From a virus: a stretch of 64,000 bases of DNA. The translations under genes and the position numbers were made by a program. Shown here one piece after another: positions 1 to 10,011 of the stretch (position 1 is its first letter; each line of letters begins with the position of its first letter). The DNA lies in IMG/VR virus record IMGVR_UViG_3300009146_000001, positions 1 through 64,000 of that record; one strand, given 5' to 3'. The notes beneath the pieces are model-generated. The model saw only the letters and a list, made by a program, of their open reading frames with translations, did no database searches and was not told the DNA's origin.

Positions 1-94
1 CGCGGTCGTTGGTGACGCCATCGCCCGCCGCTCCTAGCTGACGGACGTTGATAACCAGCTTACTGGCCGCAGAGTAATCGCGGGTGATAACCAT
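1..94 (-). CDS. Pectate-lyase-like tail spike, N-terminus only (partial)
   Basis: The start codon is at 94 on the minus strand and the frame runs off the left edge. The visible residues begin MVITRDYSAASK, followed by a stretch reading NVRQLGAAGDGVTNDR. That pattern (N-V-x-x-x-G-A-x-G-D-G-V-T-x-D) is the typical opening of pectate-lyase-3 / right-handed beta-helix domains in phage tailspikes and depolymerases. The start overlaps the preceding gene's stop (TGATG), so it is the next cistron of the tail operon. Receptor binding or capsule degradation is an inference from the family; catalytic residues lie outside the window. Confidence 0.6.
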   Translation of the reverse strand, partial: MVITRDYSAASKLVINVRQLGAAGDGVTNDR

Positions 95-477
95 CAGGCA
101 CTTTCCTCGGAGACCTCGCCGTCGACCAGATCATGCTTGATCAGGATGGCCGACACCTCGGGCTCCAATTCCTCCCACGGAAGCCCGGCGGCCGGGAGTT
201 TCCGCAGGGCTGGGACTTCGGTTTCCTCTTCCTGAACCGTCTTCCAGATCTCGTTCTGGAGCTTGACGTGATCCTCTTGGGGCATCTCCCCGTTGCCGTT
301 CTGGGCGGCCTTCTCCTTCTCGACCACCGCCATGAAGGCGTTGCGCTGCTCCTCGGTGCGGGCTTGCAGGATCGCGGAGTTCTTGTGGGCGCGGTAGGCG
401 GCGGTGCGGTTGAGCCCCTTGTGCTTGATCAGCATGATGTGGGCTCCGTTAAGTTCGAGGAGGTCTTTGGTCTTCAT
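94..477 (-). CDS. Hypothetical 127-aa tail-region protein
   Basis: A 127-aa acidic, helical protein, MKTKDLLELNGAHIMLIKHK onward. It is rich in Glu, Lys and Gln, with a Pro-containing C-terminus and no signal peptide or membrane segment. It sits between a small lipoprotein gene and the pectate-lyase-like spike gene, with its stop joined to the spike start. A tail-fibre chaperone or assembly role is possible from position alone. I do not recognise the family. Confidence 0.65.
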   Translation of the reverse strand: MKTKDLLELNGAHIMLIKHKGLNRTAAYRAHKNSAILQARTEEQRNAFMAVVEKEKAAQNGNGEMPQEDHVKLQNEIWKTVQEEETEVPALRKLPAAGLPWEELEPEVSAILIKHDLVDGEVSEESA

Positions 478-501
478 GGTTCCTCGGAAATCAAAGCCAG
501 A

Positions 502-645
502 TCACTGGGGCACACGCAAGTCGATGTCCGTAAGCTTATTGGTCCCAGTCTGCATCGTGGTCTTGTTCGGCGCGTAAGTTCCGTGGCTTCCCACGTAGAC
601 GCAGCCGACGAACAGCGCGGCGATGATGAGGACAGCCCATCTCAC
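502..645 (-). CDS. Small predicted lipoprotein (47 aa)
   Basis: This short gene starts with GTG at 645; the start overlaps the upstream stop as GTGA, which supports both the start and translational coupling. The product opens MRWAVLIIAALFVGC, a short basic N-terminus, a hydrophobic run and a lipobox (L-F-V-G-C), giving a mature lipoprotein of about 33 residues. Very small lipoproteins beside tail genes can be Rz1-like outer-membrane spanins. No partner inner-membrane spanin was seen next to it, so that role is only a suggestion. Confidence 0.6.
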   Translation of the reverse strand: MRWAVLIIAALFVGCVYVGSHGTYAPNKTTMQTGTNKLTDIDLRVPQ

Positions 646-1082
646 GGGAATTCTTCCGGAGGAGGCGTGGGAGGGACGGGCAGTGTTCCGGCGCGGACCA
701 TATCCGCGAGGGCGGAAAGGGCGAGGATCGCCTGACCGACGGTGATCTCGATGGTTGGCCCCGGAGGTGTGGTCACCTTCGGCTCGCCACTGGACCAGTC
801 GATCTCCGGCACGGTCTCCAGCACGGTCTCGGTTCCGATCTTGCCGGGAACGTCCGACTCAATCGGCACGGCCACCTTGATGTTCCAAGAGTCGTAAAGG
901 TCCGCCATGAGGAAGCCGGAGGACGACAGGAACTGAGCCTCTGGAGCATCGGTGGTTGGCGTTGCTGGCTGGCTAAGCAGGAACGGCTGGTCGATGAATT
1001 CGATGTGCTCGCTCCCGATGAGGATGCGAGCGACGACAAGTCCATCGAGCCCGGACTTTGCGGAGAAGGTATTGAATTTCAT
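642..1082 (-). CDS. Hypothetical tail-region protein (146 aa)
   Basis: MKFNTFSAKSGLDGLVVARI onward. It looks beta-rich in its first 110 residues and ends in a helical stretch followed by a Pro-rich tail (P-V-P-P-T-P-P-P-E-E-F-P). It overlaps both neighbours by 4 bases (GTGA downstream, ATGA upstream) and so belongs to the tail-fibre operon. No catalytic or sorting motif was seen. A minor virion component or fibre adaptor is a guess from position. Confidence 0.7.
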   Translation of the reverse strand: MKFNTFSAKSGLDGLVVARILIGSEHIEFIDQPFLLSQPATPTTDAPEAQFLSSSGFLMADLYDSWNIKVAVPIESDVPGKIGTETVLETVPEIDWSSGEPKVTTPPGPTIEITVGQAILALSALADMVRAGTLPVPPTPPPEEFP

Positions 1083-1594
1083 GGTGGTGGGATCAGGTTG
1101 TAAATCTGCACGCGGATTCTCTCATCTTTGTTCGGGCGGATCGGATTCCTATTGATGTCCCGTATCGTGTAGGTGATTCCGGTTGAGTCTATCGTCCCTG
1201 CCGCACCCCCGACGAAATCTATGGACGCAACCTGAGTTCCCTGAAGGTTGAAAACGGCAACGTACTGAGTCGTCATGAATTCGATACTTGGTATGACTGG
1301 CCCCCAGATAACCCACTGGTCGACTGTTGGGCTGTACGCATAATCGTACCTTCCCTGCGGGGTTGCCGGGTTGAAGTTAGTCAGAGCCGCCGTCACGTAA
1401 CCTGAACCCGGCTCAATGTGGGTGAGCCCGAAGAATTCGATGTCGCACTCAAGCCAGAGAACCCCACGAGACACGCCGTGGACCGGCGCGGTGGCGCTGG
1501 CATTCGGCACCGTGACCTTCGACCGCTCGCTCGACACGACACCGGCTGCTGAAACCGTCACCCAACCTCCCTGCCTGTCGCGGATTCGTGGCAT
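1079..1594 (-). CDS. Hypothetical beta-rich tail-associated protein (171 aa)
   Basis: MPRIRDRQGGWVTVSAAGVV onward; Gly-, Thr-, Val- and aromatic-rich, consistent with a beta-sandwich. There is no signal peptide. It lies directly downstream of a fibre gene (2-base gap) and overlaps the next gene by 4 bases. The composition matches short phage fibre-tip or head-decoration proteins, but I do not recognise a family. Its place in a strict tail operon makes a virion role likely. Confidence 0.7.
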   Translation of the reverse strand: MPRIRDRQGGWVTVSAAGVVSSERSKVTVPNASATAPVHGVSRGVLWLECDIEFFGLTHIEPGSGYVTAALTNFNPATPQGRYDYAYSPTVDQWVIWGPVIPSIEFMTTQYVAVFNLQGTQVASIDFVGGAAGTIDSTGITYTIRDINRNPIRPNKDERIRVQIYNLIPPP

Positions 1595-1596
1595 GG

Positions 1597-3633
1597 TTAT
1601 TCCACGGCAAGGGTTCCCGTGCCGGTGAGTTCGCGCAGGACAACGGTATTATCGGAGAGCTTCACGAGGACGTAGGGCTTGTCCTGATTCATCAACGCTG
1701 GATCGACGAGTGGATTCCATGCGCCGTTGCGGCTGGAGTAGTATTTGTTGTCGCTGCTGTTCGCGTGGGAAATCCCTCCACCTCCCGGCGAGAACTTGGT
1801 CCAGATCCCGGTGTTCCCCTGCACGGCATAAAGGCTGTCATCCGTGCCAACCCCGGAGAACCGCAGAAGCGGGACCGCCAGCACCCCGATCAATGACCCA
1901 TCGGAAATCTTCCCGAGCATCTTCGCCGGAGTGCTATCCGTGAGCGCCGTCATCTGAATATATGGCGACGTGAAGGTCGTTGCCCCGCTGACTCCAAGGG
2001 AGCACTCGATGTCCACCTTCTGCGCGGGACTTGGGCCGGGGTAATACTTGATTGCGGTCTGGGCAAGATTGCCGGGGTTACTGGAACTGGTGAAGTAGGG
2101 CACCGTGCTCGCCGCCCCGGAACCGCTCACGCCGCCACCAGACGATTGAGCAACCCATTGCCGGGAACCCCCGACCAGCCCGAGCACCGCACCGCTGAAA
2201 GCCCCGCTGCCGAGGGCGGCATCCGTGATGTCGCTGATGTCGATGGCACGGAAGGTCGGGGATGTGGAACCCCCGGAAACAGGACCGCTGAGGAATGCGT
2301 GGGCCGACTGTGCAACGAACCCAATCGTGATCGTCCCTGAACTCGTGATCGGATTGCCGGTTGAGAACAGTGGCGTGCTCCCAGTAACCGTGACCGATGT
2401 CACCCCGCCACCGCCCCCCGTTGGAGCTGGCTTCCACGTCCGGTCACCGTACAGAACCGTGGTGTCGTTCGCCGTGCCGGAGCCCAGCGCGGCATTCAGG
2501 ATCTCCGGGCGCGTCGTGTGGATGTGGCCGAGAGGGCTGAACCCGGCGGTGACCCACTGCTGCGTGGCCACAGCAAGGCCCTGCCATGGCGGATTGAGCG
2601 ACGAATTGTACTGATAGACCCGGAAAGTCCCGTCCGTGAAACTGTACTCCAAGGCCGCGTGATCGTAGGTGTACGACTGGTCCCCGACGTACAGGAGCCA
2701 CGAAGTCCCCCCGGTCCAGTACCCGATTGAACTCCCGGTCGAAGTCTTCTGGGCGAAGGTGGGATCCCCGGCACTGATCAAAAGCCGACCGGAGAGCTGC
2801 CCCCCGGTGAGGGGAAGGTATCCCGTCAGAAGGTTCTGCACCTCGGTCTGAGAAAACACCTGAAGCCAAGCCCTTGTCCTCTGGGCATCCGCCCGTTTGA
2901 TCGCCGTGTTCTCATCCCAGAAGAGGGCGCGGCTGGCCGCCGATGGCGGAGTCGCCCCGTAGTCCGGCATGACCGCAGCGAGGATCTGCCATGCCGTGGC
3001 CGCAACCGCGAAGACATCAGCGCCGGATGGCCGGATCGAAAACGTCGAGAGGACCGTCGTGGAGTTCGTGCTGCATGTGATGAGGGAATTCCCAAGGGTC
3101 GTTCCCGCAGTCCACTTGGCGACGTAGTCCGCCGTGCCGGAGCCACCTACCCCGGTTGGGGTTCCCCCACCATCCGGCACGCCTTCGGTCCAGCTCAGCC
3201 CAGCGGCCGAGAGCTTGGGGTAGTAATTCTTCCCGGCGGAGAAGTCCGATGGCGGGGTGAGGAAGACGACAGTGTTCGTCTCCGTCATCATCAGGTACAG
3301 CTTCGATGGATCGCCACCGGGAGCCGTGCGCTTCGGGAAAAGGAGAAACTCCGAGACCGTGAAGCTGCCCGCCGTCGTCAGCATGGACGGCGCTCCGGTG
3401 CCAGTCTGCGTCACCACGGAATCGCCGAGAGAACTGCTGGCACCAAAGAGGGCCAGCTTGCCAGCCGTGCCGGAGATCCCGAGGAATACCTGAAGGTTGG
3501 ACGCAGGCACCCCACCCACAGCCAGCGAGGAACTGTACCCGAGGAGGGCCTCAGGGAACACCGCCGCCGGGGCCGTGAGGAAGCTCAAGACCCCGCCGAG
3601 ACTCGTGTCCGAAAAGATGTTGTGACTCGCCAT
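1597..3633 (-). CDS. Tail fibre protein (678 aa)
   Basis: MASHNIFSDTSLGGVLSFL onward. A long Gly/Ser/Thr-rich protein with phage-fibre signatures: a repeat of the type V-T-S-V-x-V-T-G-x-x-P-L-F-x-x-G-N-P-I-T-S-S-G-x-I-T-I around residues 400-430, G-D-R-T-W-K at about 395, and repeated G-G-x-S-G-S-G-A segments. Such repeats form trimeric beta-spiral shafts. It follows the 2122-aa fibre gene with a 6-base gap. Host-surface contact is inferred. The receptor-binding tip cannot be assigned. Confidence 0.75.
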   Translation of the reverse strand: MASHNIFSDTSLGGVLSFLTAPAAVFPEALLGYSSSLAVGGVPASNLQVFLGISGTAGKLALFGASSSLGDSVVTQTGTGAPSMLTTAGSFTVSEFLLFPKRTAPGGDPSKLYLMMTETNTVVFLTPPSDFSAGKNYYPKLSAAGLSWTEGVPDGGGTPTGVGGSGTADYVAKWTAGTTLGNSLITCSTNSTTVLSTFSIRPSGADVFAVAATAWQILAAVMPDYGATPPSAASRALFWDENTAIKRADAQRTRAWLQVFSQTEVQNLLTGYLPLTGGQLSGRLLISAGDPTFAQKTSTGSSIGYWTGGTSWLLYVGDQSYTYDHAALEYSFTDGTFRVYQYNSSLNPPWQGLAVATQQWVTAGFSPLGHIHTTRPEILNAALGSGTANDTTVLYGDRTWKPAPTGGGGGVTSVTVTGSTPLFSTGNPITSSGTITIGFVAQSAHAFLSGPVSGGSTSPTFRAIDISDITDAALGSGAFSGAVLGLVGGSRQWVAQSSGGGVSGSGAASTVPYFTSSSNPGNLAQTAIKYYPGPSPAQKVDIECSLGVSGATTFTSPYIQMTALTDSTPAKMLGKISDGSLIGVLAVPLLRFSGVGTDDSLYAVQGNTGIWTKFSPGGGGISHANSSDNKYYSSRNGAWNPLVDPALMNQDKPYVLVKLSDNTVVLRELTGTGTLAVE

Positions 3634-3639
3634 GTCAAA

Positions 3640-6600
3640 TCATCCCACGACAATCACGGTGGCCTTGGCCCCGACGGGAATGATGGTCGGCCAGATCTTG
3701 ATCGTGTTGTCGGATTCCACGGTGACGCCCAGCTCGATCTTGGCTGGGATCGCGATGTCATCCTGCCAGCACTGAACCTCCACGTACTTGGTCCCGAGGT
3801 TGTGGGTGATGATCGTGGCGGCAGTAAGGGCGACGCCCTTCTGGACGAACCGACGCAGACCGTAGGAAACTTCCCCGCCACCGGATGGCAAACCTATAGG
3901 GCAAGTCGGGATCAGGTGATACCACGTCGTTCCGTTAATCGCCCCGTGGTACCGACCCGATAGGTCGGGGATGGCAGAACCGCAGCCGATGGCTAAGTCT
4001 AAGTCAACCAGAGCGCCAAGGCGGGTAAGAATGATGTTTTTCAGGTACAACGATGAACCGGCGGCAATGTTTCCGGGCGTTATGGAGGACGACGTATTTC
4101 CGTATGCACTCAACAAAGTAGTGGTCGGAACGAATTCGTTTTCAATGATTGTCTCTGCACCGGCAACTAAAGCCGTTGAAGATTTCGCGCCAGCCGGAAG
4201 CAATCCAGAGAAAAATGCGTGGGTCATGACGCTTCCAACCGGAACAAAGCAAGACGCCTTCGCCCTGTATGTAGGACCGCCAATCAGGCCGGGGACAGAG
4301 GCCCTATAGGGTGAGTGCGTTCGAATGATGGAGTTGTTGGACCTAAGCCAATCATCTGAAGGGGGAACACCCGCCCCGTCCACCCCGGTGTCGATATTCC
4401 CGACGACCGTCATATTACTGTTTGGAACCCAAGAGTCCGCCCCAGCCGTGAAATTGCTAGTATAGGCCGCAATCTGACTTCCCCACATGTCCGAAGAGTG
4501 GGTTCCGTAAAGCGTCAAAGCGCGGGCATCGGCAGCCGAAAGATACCGATTGAACAGCGCAGCCCGGTAGATTCTGGGCACTGATCCCTGACCCGATGAT
4601 CCCTGCCCTACAATGAAGTAAACCGAGTTGAGGCTAAGGTTCCACGGGTTGCCAGCCCCGCCCGTGCTTGGCGTGATATTCTGAAGAACGCCGTCAACAT
4701 ATAGGCTTCCGGGGCTCGTCGTGCCATCTCGGGTAAAAATAAGGTCAACGACTTTTCCGCCATAGTTGGATATGAGGTTGGCGAGGATTAACCTGACGTG
4801 ATCCGTGCTGTTGATGGATACAAAGCAATAGAGATTTCCATTGGAGTGGAGAGCCATCGACATCGAGTTGCCGAGAAAATTTGTCGTGGTTGGACCGACA
4901 AAAGCGATACAGTCGTAACCCGGTCCACGCTGTACCTCCGGTACCATGATCCGGGCGTAGAGCGTGCATGGCCCGGTGCCGATTACCTGAGTATTTGTAG
5001 TCCCGTCCCACAGCCGGGAAGTGACATTGTCATTCGGCCCGAAGACAACAGCCCCAGCCCGCTCAGACGACGGATCGTTGCTGAAGTTGAGTTCATCAAC
5101 AAAGGCCAAACCCCGGCGCGTGGGCGTCGAAGTAGTGTACCATGGCCTGACCCCATTGTTCTCGATTGACCCAGAGGTCAATGCGCTAGTGAAGGTGCCA
5201 ACCCCGAGGCGCAACGGAGCGCGGGTCGTTGACCCCGCAGCGAGTTCAAGCCAAGCCACCGGAGTGGTCGGTACGGTTACACCGATAGCGGCGGCAGCCT
5301 GAATGTATGCCTGACCGAATACCGAGAATGTCGTGCCGTCGTATGACAGCTTAGTCGCATCGGCAATCATCCGGCCATTCGAGCCGAAATACGGAACTGC
5401 CGCAGCCTGACCGGCAATACTGGGAGAATCGTGGAAATGACCCGGAAGCTTATCGTAGGTGCCGTAAACCGTGGCGTTGTACCGGAGGGACGTATCCGGC
5501 GAGAAGATACTCGATCCGCTCTGGTAGGCCGCCCCAAGGTCAATGTCGATGATGCACCCGGCCACCGATGGCGAAGTAGTTCCCCAACGATCCGACATCC
5601 TGACACCAGAACGGGCGAGTTCGATGACCTCATCCAGCGAAAGAGAACGGTTGTAGAACCGGGCACGATAGATCGACTCTGGAAACGGAAGCACGCCCGT
5701 GTGCATGCTGCCGATGCGAATCTTGAGCGGGTTTCCCGTCAGGGAATTTGCCACCTGAGAGCTTCGGGTATAAGTCTGCTGCTCGCCGTTGATGTAGCAA
5801 TTCTCCACCCCAGCGGTCCGGGTCACCACGATGTCGATGACGCGACCAAACCACTTCGTCATCGGGATCGCCGTGGAGAGAATGAAGCCAGCACCAGAAT
5901 CCCGTGCGAAAAGAATGAGACTGGTAGGGTTCGTTAACGCAATGTAACCACCCATGTCGTTCGCTGCGGCCCCGTCCGCTGCATGGTTGCTCAAACACCA
6001 GACACCAGAATTGGCTGCAACTGGAACCGTTGGCCAGCGTAGGCGGATGGCGAACGAATAATCCCCCGTGCCAATGACACCCGGAATCTGAGACTCCGCC
6101 CAGTACTTGCCAGTCGATGGAGAATTAAACCGGAGACGTGTAGCCTCCGATGCACTGGCATCGTTGGTGAAGTCGATGTCGTCGAGGAAGGCAATACCGC
6201 GCCGGGTAGGAGTGGTGTTCGTAAAGTAGGGACGCAAGCCATCGTGCTCAACGTACCCGGCTACAGCCGCCGCCATCGTCGATGTGGCCAAGAACATCCG
6301 GTTGTTCGCCGCGTCCCACCCAAGCTCATTGGCCGCGCCGGTGAGAAGGTTCGATCCGTCGCCATATCCGATGGCCCCGGCAGCCAGCGTGGGCTGACCC
6401 ATCTGACCGCGAAGCGCCTGCACCGTCACCTGCCTCACATCTCTCGGAGTGGCACTCGCATCGAGATCGGTGATCATCACCTGAGACGTCGTGCTCAGGG
6501 TCGTGGTCGCCGCCTTGATCGTGATCCCGGCGTTGAACGTATGGAACCCGGTCCACGTCGCATTGATCGCCCGGTCGATGGTCAGCGGGAAGTTCGCCGC

Positions 6601-9600
6601 CGCACTGCCATCGAATGTCGCTACCCCGGACAACTCCGTCGTGGCAGTCAGCGTCATCGCCGCCGCCCACTTCGGCGCGGAGTTCACCGTGAAGGTCCAC
6701 GCCTGACTCGCCGAGAGCGGCATCGCCGTCCCGCTGTTCGTCACCGTGATATTCGGTGCCGTCCCCGTCATCGTCAGGGTGCGGGTCTCCGGTACGAACC
6801 CGCTCGTGGTATCGCCGACGAACACGAACTTCTTCCACGGGCTCCACGTTCCGACGTCGACGAACTTGCTGAACCAAAGCTCGGCCTTAGCCGGATCAGC
6901 AATCAACTGTGACCAAAGCTGGAAGGAACCGTAAGACGACGTCGTTGCCCCTCGCTCAAAGCGGACACCGCCACCGAAGGACGTAGGAAAATTGACCGAT
7001 GCCGTCGTATTCTGGAATACGAAGAACTGGAGCGCGGTCGGTAGAGTGAACCCATCAGTCACCGTGGACCCAGTCAACTTCGGCGCGGCGATGACCGTGT
7101 GCGTCCACGTCCGGTTCACCGTCAGGTCAGCCCCGGCAGGCGCAGCGGTGATCGTCAAATGAGCCGTACCTCCGGACGAGTGTGTGATCGTCCGGGTTAT
7201 CGGCGCGGCACCGGATAGGTCCGTCGCTGGCACCGTGATCGTCCAAGTCCGGTTGACGCTGAGGTCGGACCCGGCTGGTGCCGCCACGGCTGTTGCAATC
7301 CCGGCACCGACAATGGTCAGCGTCCGGGTCAGGGGCACATACTTCGTATCGAGCGTCGGGTAACTGTTCGCCCAAGCCACGGTCAGGGGAGTCGTGTAAT
7401 CCCCACTCCCATCAACGCTCGCCATCGAACCCGTGGCGTCTCCGGTCCAAGTAAAGCTGCGCGCCGTTGTCCACTTCGGGGCCGAAACCACCGCAAGCGT
7501 CTGGCTGGTGAGAGACAGGGTCGCCGCGCTGGCCGCGATCAGCTCCGCTGCCCCAGTGGCGGTGGTTGTCCGCCCAAGAAGCGCAGGCGGAATAATGCCG
7601 CCGACATCCGAGTAGGAATGCGGGTGGCTGGCCGGAACGGTGATCGTCCAAGCCCGGTTGACGCTGAGATCCGTCCCCACCGGAGCCGCCAATGTCGTCA
7701 CAAGCCCAGCCCCGGTCAGGGTCAGCGTCGTCGCCTTCAGGGCGTAGGTACTCAGGTTCAGGTAGGTCGTGAGATCCGAAGCCAAGACCTGAACCACATT
7801 CTGGGCATTGGTCGCCGCGTCTGCGGCCACCCCGAGGAACCGGGTCGCCGCCCCGATGGCAGTACCCAAGGGCTGGACCCTGACCGCAATGGAAGGAATC
7901 GCGGTGGCAGGCTGGAAGGTATGCTTCTGGGTCCAAGTGGGCGCGATGTCCGCCGCGAGGGAAATCGTCCACGACGGATTCGAAGAGAGATCCTGAGTCG
8001 GTGATACCGCAGTGAGGCTAAGATACCCACCGGCGCTGATCGTGATCTGGCGGCCAGTCGGAACCCCGCCGATGCCAGTCAGGAAGCTCGCGTTGGTAAT
8101 CGACTGGAGCTGAACCCGCGTGGTGGCCGGACTACTCGTCCACACCGCGACATGGGTGAATGGGACAGTCGGGAAGTTGAACGTCGGGGCAGCCAGCTTG
8201 AGCCCGTAGATCGAAAGCATCGCCGTCGACGCTGACGCATCCTGAATCAGTTCCCCGGCAACGCCACGGGACAGCTTCGCGTCCATCGCGCCACCACCAT
8301 CACCCCACCACAGTTCGCCCCCGGCCGTGATCGCGAACCTCGCCGTCCCTGACTCGTTGGTCTTGGTGGCAATGGCGTGGGCGGAAGGCGAGGAATTGAA
8401 CCAAGTGTGCAGCCCCTTCCAGAGCGGACTGATCGTCTGGTCAATCTCCAAGGTGGCATCGTGGGCGATATAAGCGGTGCCCTGCGCTGTCGATCCAACC
8501 GCCTTGGCGGCGATGCCCACGAGGTTGGCTGGGATCGCCGGGTTGGGAACCTTCAGAGAAGTCCTGACGGACGCCAGCGCGGTCCACCGCAAAGGCTGCG
8601 CAGAGCCAGACGGATCATCCTCGTAGGTCGCGAAGAAGCCGGGGGATGCCTTCTCTGTCGCCAGCGTGGACAGACCAGCTCCGAAAACATGAACGGAGGT
8701 CCAGCTCGGGGCGATGCCGACATCCAGTTGCAGGGTCGCATTGCTCCGCAACGACGTGTTGCCGGACCCGGCCGTCGGAGCACTGATGTTGACCGTGTTG
8801 GCCGGTGGCGTGCCGAACGACACCAAGGCATTCGCGTCAATCGTGTACGTCCACAGGAGTGGAGATGCCCCCTGCGTTTGAGGACCAGCGGGAAGAATCG
8901 TCAGCGCGGAGGAGGAACTCTTGTGCTCCAGAGTCGGCAGGACCACCGTCGGGAAGTCACCCCAGTAGGGCTTCGTGGCGTCGCTGCGGAGAACCTTGTT
9001 CGCGACGAACGTGAGCTGCTCGACAATCGTATTGGGAACGGTCGCCGTGTCCTTGGAGACGAAGAGGCTGGACCGGCCATACCCGGTGGAGTCGACGAAG
9101 GAAATCTTCGTCCCGTCGATCACGATGCCGGGACCGGCAATGAGGTCCGTGACCGAATCCAGAACCCAGACTTCCGGGTCCGTGTCGATGTTCGCAATCG
9201 GCTGGCTCTGGCGGTACTTCCGCCCCTTATTGATCGTGCCAAGGCCCACCGTGACCGTGGCCCCGGTGGTCACCTCTGCTGGCTCGTCCGCATCGAGCGT
9301 GCGCTTCAGGACGAATGGCGTGCCAGCCGACCCGACGTCCGAGACGTAGTAGACGCCATTGGCGAACTGGCTCGTCTGGTCCTTGCACAGAACCCGGTCG
9401 TTGAGGACCAAGGTCAGGCTGTCGAACACCGAGGCAAAGTTGGCGATGGCCCCATTCCCGGACGAAGTGATCGAGTCGGTGGCCGAGGAGTAGGAGCCAA
9501 CCACCGCAGAAGTCGTGGCGCACTTGACCGCCCCAATCGGCCGGTTGCCGGAACTCAGGTTGTCCGCATATGCCTTTGTGACCGCGTCATTGGCGGCGAC

Positions 9601-10008
9601 CGGGGTGCCCACGAGGAGCCTGCCCGCCGTGTACCGCACCGCCACCGAGTCCGCCCCGAAGGTGTCCCGCTCGGAGTTGAAGCCATCGAGAAGATCCGCG
9701 TTGAGGCCCGTGACCTTGGTCGTGTTGTTGTTAACCGAGAACGGAGAGCCGGACGACGTGTTGAAGGTCCAGAACCCCGTGATCGTTTCTGCCCCACCGA
9801 TGCGGGCGAACCACATCCACCCGGCCGGAGCGGTCGTGACATAAACCCCGGCATGGTCCGGCGACTGGCCAGAGACCTCGGAGAATCCGAACTGCCCCTT
9901 GAACGGCGCTGGCGGCAGGCCACTGGTGAAAAGCTCGAACCCGGCGTTGATGATCCGGTTCCTCTCCAGATCAAAATTGGTCAGGCTTCGGAAGTCTTGG
10001 GCGGGCAT
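3640..10008 (-). CDS. Giant tail fibre with two LamG-like domains (2122 aa)
   Basis: MPAQDFRSLTNFDLERNRI onward. Residues 1-100 resemble a fibre attachment region, ending in a motif (T-K-V-T-G-L-N-A-D-L-L-D-G-F) typical of phage fibres. Residues about 780-1110 contain four or more shaft repeats of the form L-S-V-N-R-x-W-T-I-T-V-P. Two concanavalin/LamG-like sandwiches follow, at about 1290-1460 and 1660-1830, both with motifs like Y-R-A-R-F-Y-N-R-S-L-S (second copy Y-R-A-A-L-F-N-R-Y-L-S). A short C-terminal beta domain closes the protein. LamG folds usually bind glycans, so this is probably the main receptor-binding fibre. It is unusually long for a single fibre. Confidence 0.8.
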   Translation of the reverse strand: MPAQDFRSLTNFDLERNRIINAGFELFTSGLPPAPFKGQFGFSEVSGQSPDHAGVYVTTAPAGWMWFARIGGAETITGFWTFNTSSGSPFSVNNNTTKVTGLNADLLDGFNSERDTFGADSVAVRYTAGRLLVGTPVAANDAVTKAYADNLSSGNRPIGAVKCATTSAVVGSYSSATDSITSSGNGAIANFASVFDSLTLVLNDRVLCKDQTSQFANGVYYVSDVGSAGTPFVLKRTLDADEPAEVTTGATVTVGLGTINKGRKYRQSQPIANIDTDPEVWVLDSVTDLIAGPGIVIDGTKISFVDSTGYGRSSLFVSKDTATVPNTIVEQLTFVANKVLRSDATKPYWGDFPTVVLPTLEHKSSSSALTILPAGPQTQGASPLLWTYTIDANALVSFGTPPANTVNISAPTAGSGNTSLRSNATLQLDVGIAPSWTSVHVFGAGLSTLATEKASPGFFATYEDDPSGSAQPLRWTALASVRTSLKVPNPAIPANLVGIAAKAVGSTAQGTAYIAHDATLEIDQTISPLWKGLHTWFNSSPSAHAIATKTNESGTARFAITAGGELWWGDGGGAMDAKLSRGVAGELIQDASASTAMLSIYGLKLAAPTFNFPTVPFTHVAVWTSSPATTRVQLQSITNASFLTGIGGVPTGRQITISAGGYLSLTAVSPTQDLSSNPSWTISLAADIAPTWTQKHTFQPATAIPSIAVRVQPLGTAIGAATRFLGVAADAATNAQNVVQVLASDLTTYLNLSTYALKATTLTLTGAGLVTTLAAPVGTDLSVNRAWTITVPASHPHSYSDVGGIIPPALLGRTTTATGAAELIAASAATLSLTSQTLAVVSAPKWTTARSFTWTGDATGSMASVDGSGDYTTPLTVAWANSYPTLDTKYVPLTRTLTIVGAGIATAVAAPAGSDLSVNRTWTITVPATDLSGAAPITRTITHSSGGTAHLTITAAPAGADLTVNRTWTHTVIAAPKLTGSTVTDGFTLPTALQFFVFQNTTASVNFPTSFGGGVRFERGATTSSYGSFQLWSQLIADPAKAELWFSKFVDVGTWSPWKKFVFVGDTTSGFVPETRTLTMTGTAPNITVTNSGTAMPLSASQAWTFTVNSAPKWAAAMTLTATTELSGVATFDGSAAANFPLTIDRAINATWTGFHTFNAGITIKAATTTLSTTSQVMITDLDASATPRDVRQVTVQALRGQMGQPTLAAGAIGYGDGSNLLTGAANELGWDAANNRMFLATSTMAAAVAGYVEHDGLRPYFTNTTPTRRGIAFLDDIDFTNDASASEATRLRFNSPSTGKYWAESQIPGVIGTGDYSFAIRLRWPTVPVAANSGVWCLSNHAADGAAANDMGGYIALTNPTSLILFARDSGAGFILSTAIPMTKWFGRVIDIVVTRTAGVENCYINGEQQTYTRSSQVANSLTGNPLKIRIGSMHTGVLPFPESIYRARFYNRSLSLDEVIELARSGVRMSDRWGTTSPSVAGCIIDIDLGAAYQSGSSIFSPDTSLRYNATVYGTYDKLPGHFHDSPSIAGQAAAVPYFGSNGRMIADATKLSYDGTTFSVFGQAYIQAAAAIGVTVPTTPVAWLELAAGSTTRAPLRLGVGTFTSALTSGSIENNGVRPWYTTSTPTRRGLAFVDELNFSNDPSSERAGAVVFGPNDNVTSRLWDGTTNTQVIGTGPCTLYARIMVPEVQRGPGYDCIAFVGPTTTNFLGNSMSMALHSNGNLYCFVSINSTDHVRLILANLISNYGGKVVDLIFTRDGTTSPGSLYVDGVLQNITPSTGGAGNPWNLSLNSVYFIVGQGSSGQGSVPRIYRAALFNRYLSAADARALTLYGTHSSDMWGSQIAAYTSNFTAGADSWVPNSNMTVVGNIDTGVDGAGVPPSDDWLRSNNSIIRTHSPYRASVPGLIGGPTYRAKASCFVPVGSVMTHAFFSGLLPAGAKSSTALVAGAETIIENEFVPTTTLLSAYGNTSSSITPGNIAAGSSLYLKNIILTRLGALVDLDLAIGCGSAIPDLSGRYHGAINGTTWYHLIPTCPIGLPSGGGEVSYGLRRFVQKGVALTAATIITHNLGTKYVEVQCWQDDIAIPAKIELGVTVESDNTIKIWPTIIPVGAKATVIVVG

Positions 10009-10011
10009 GGA

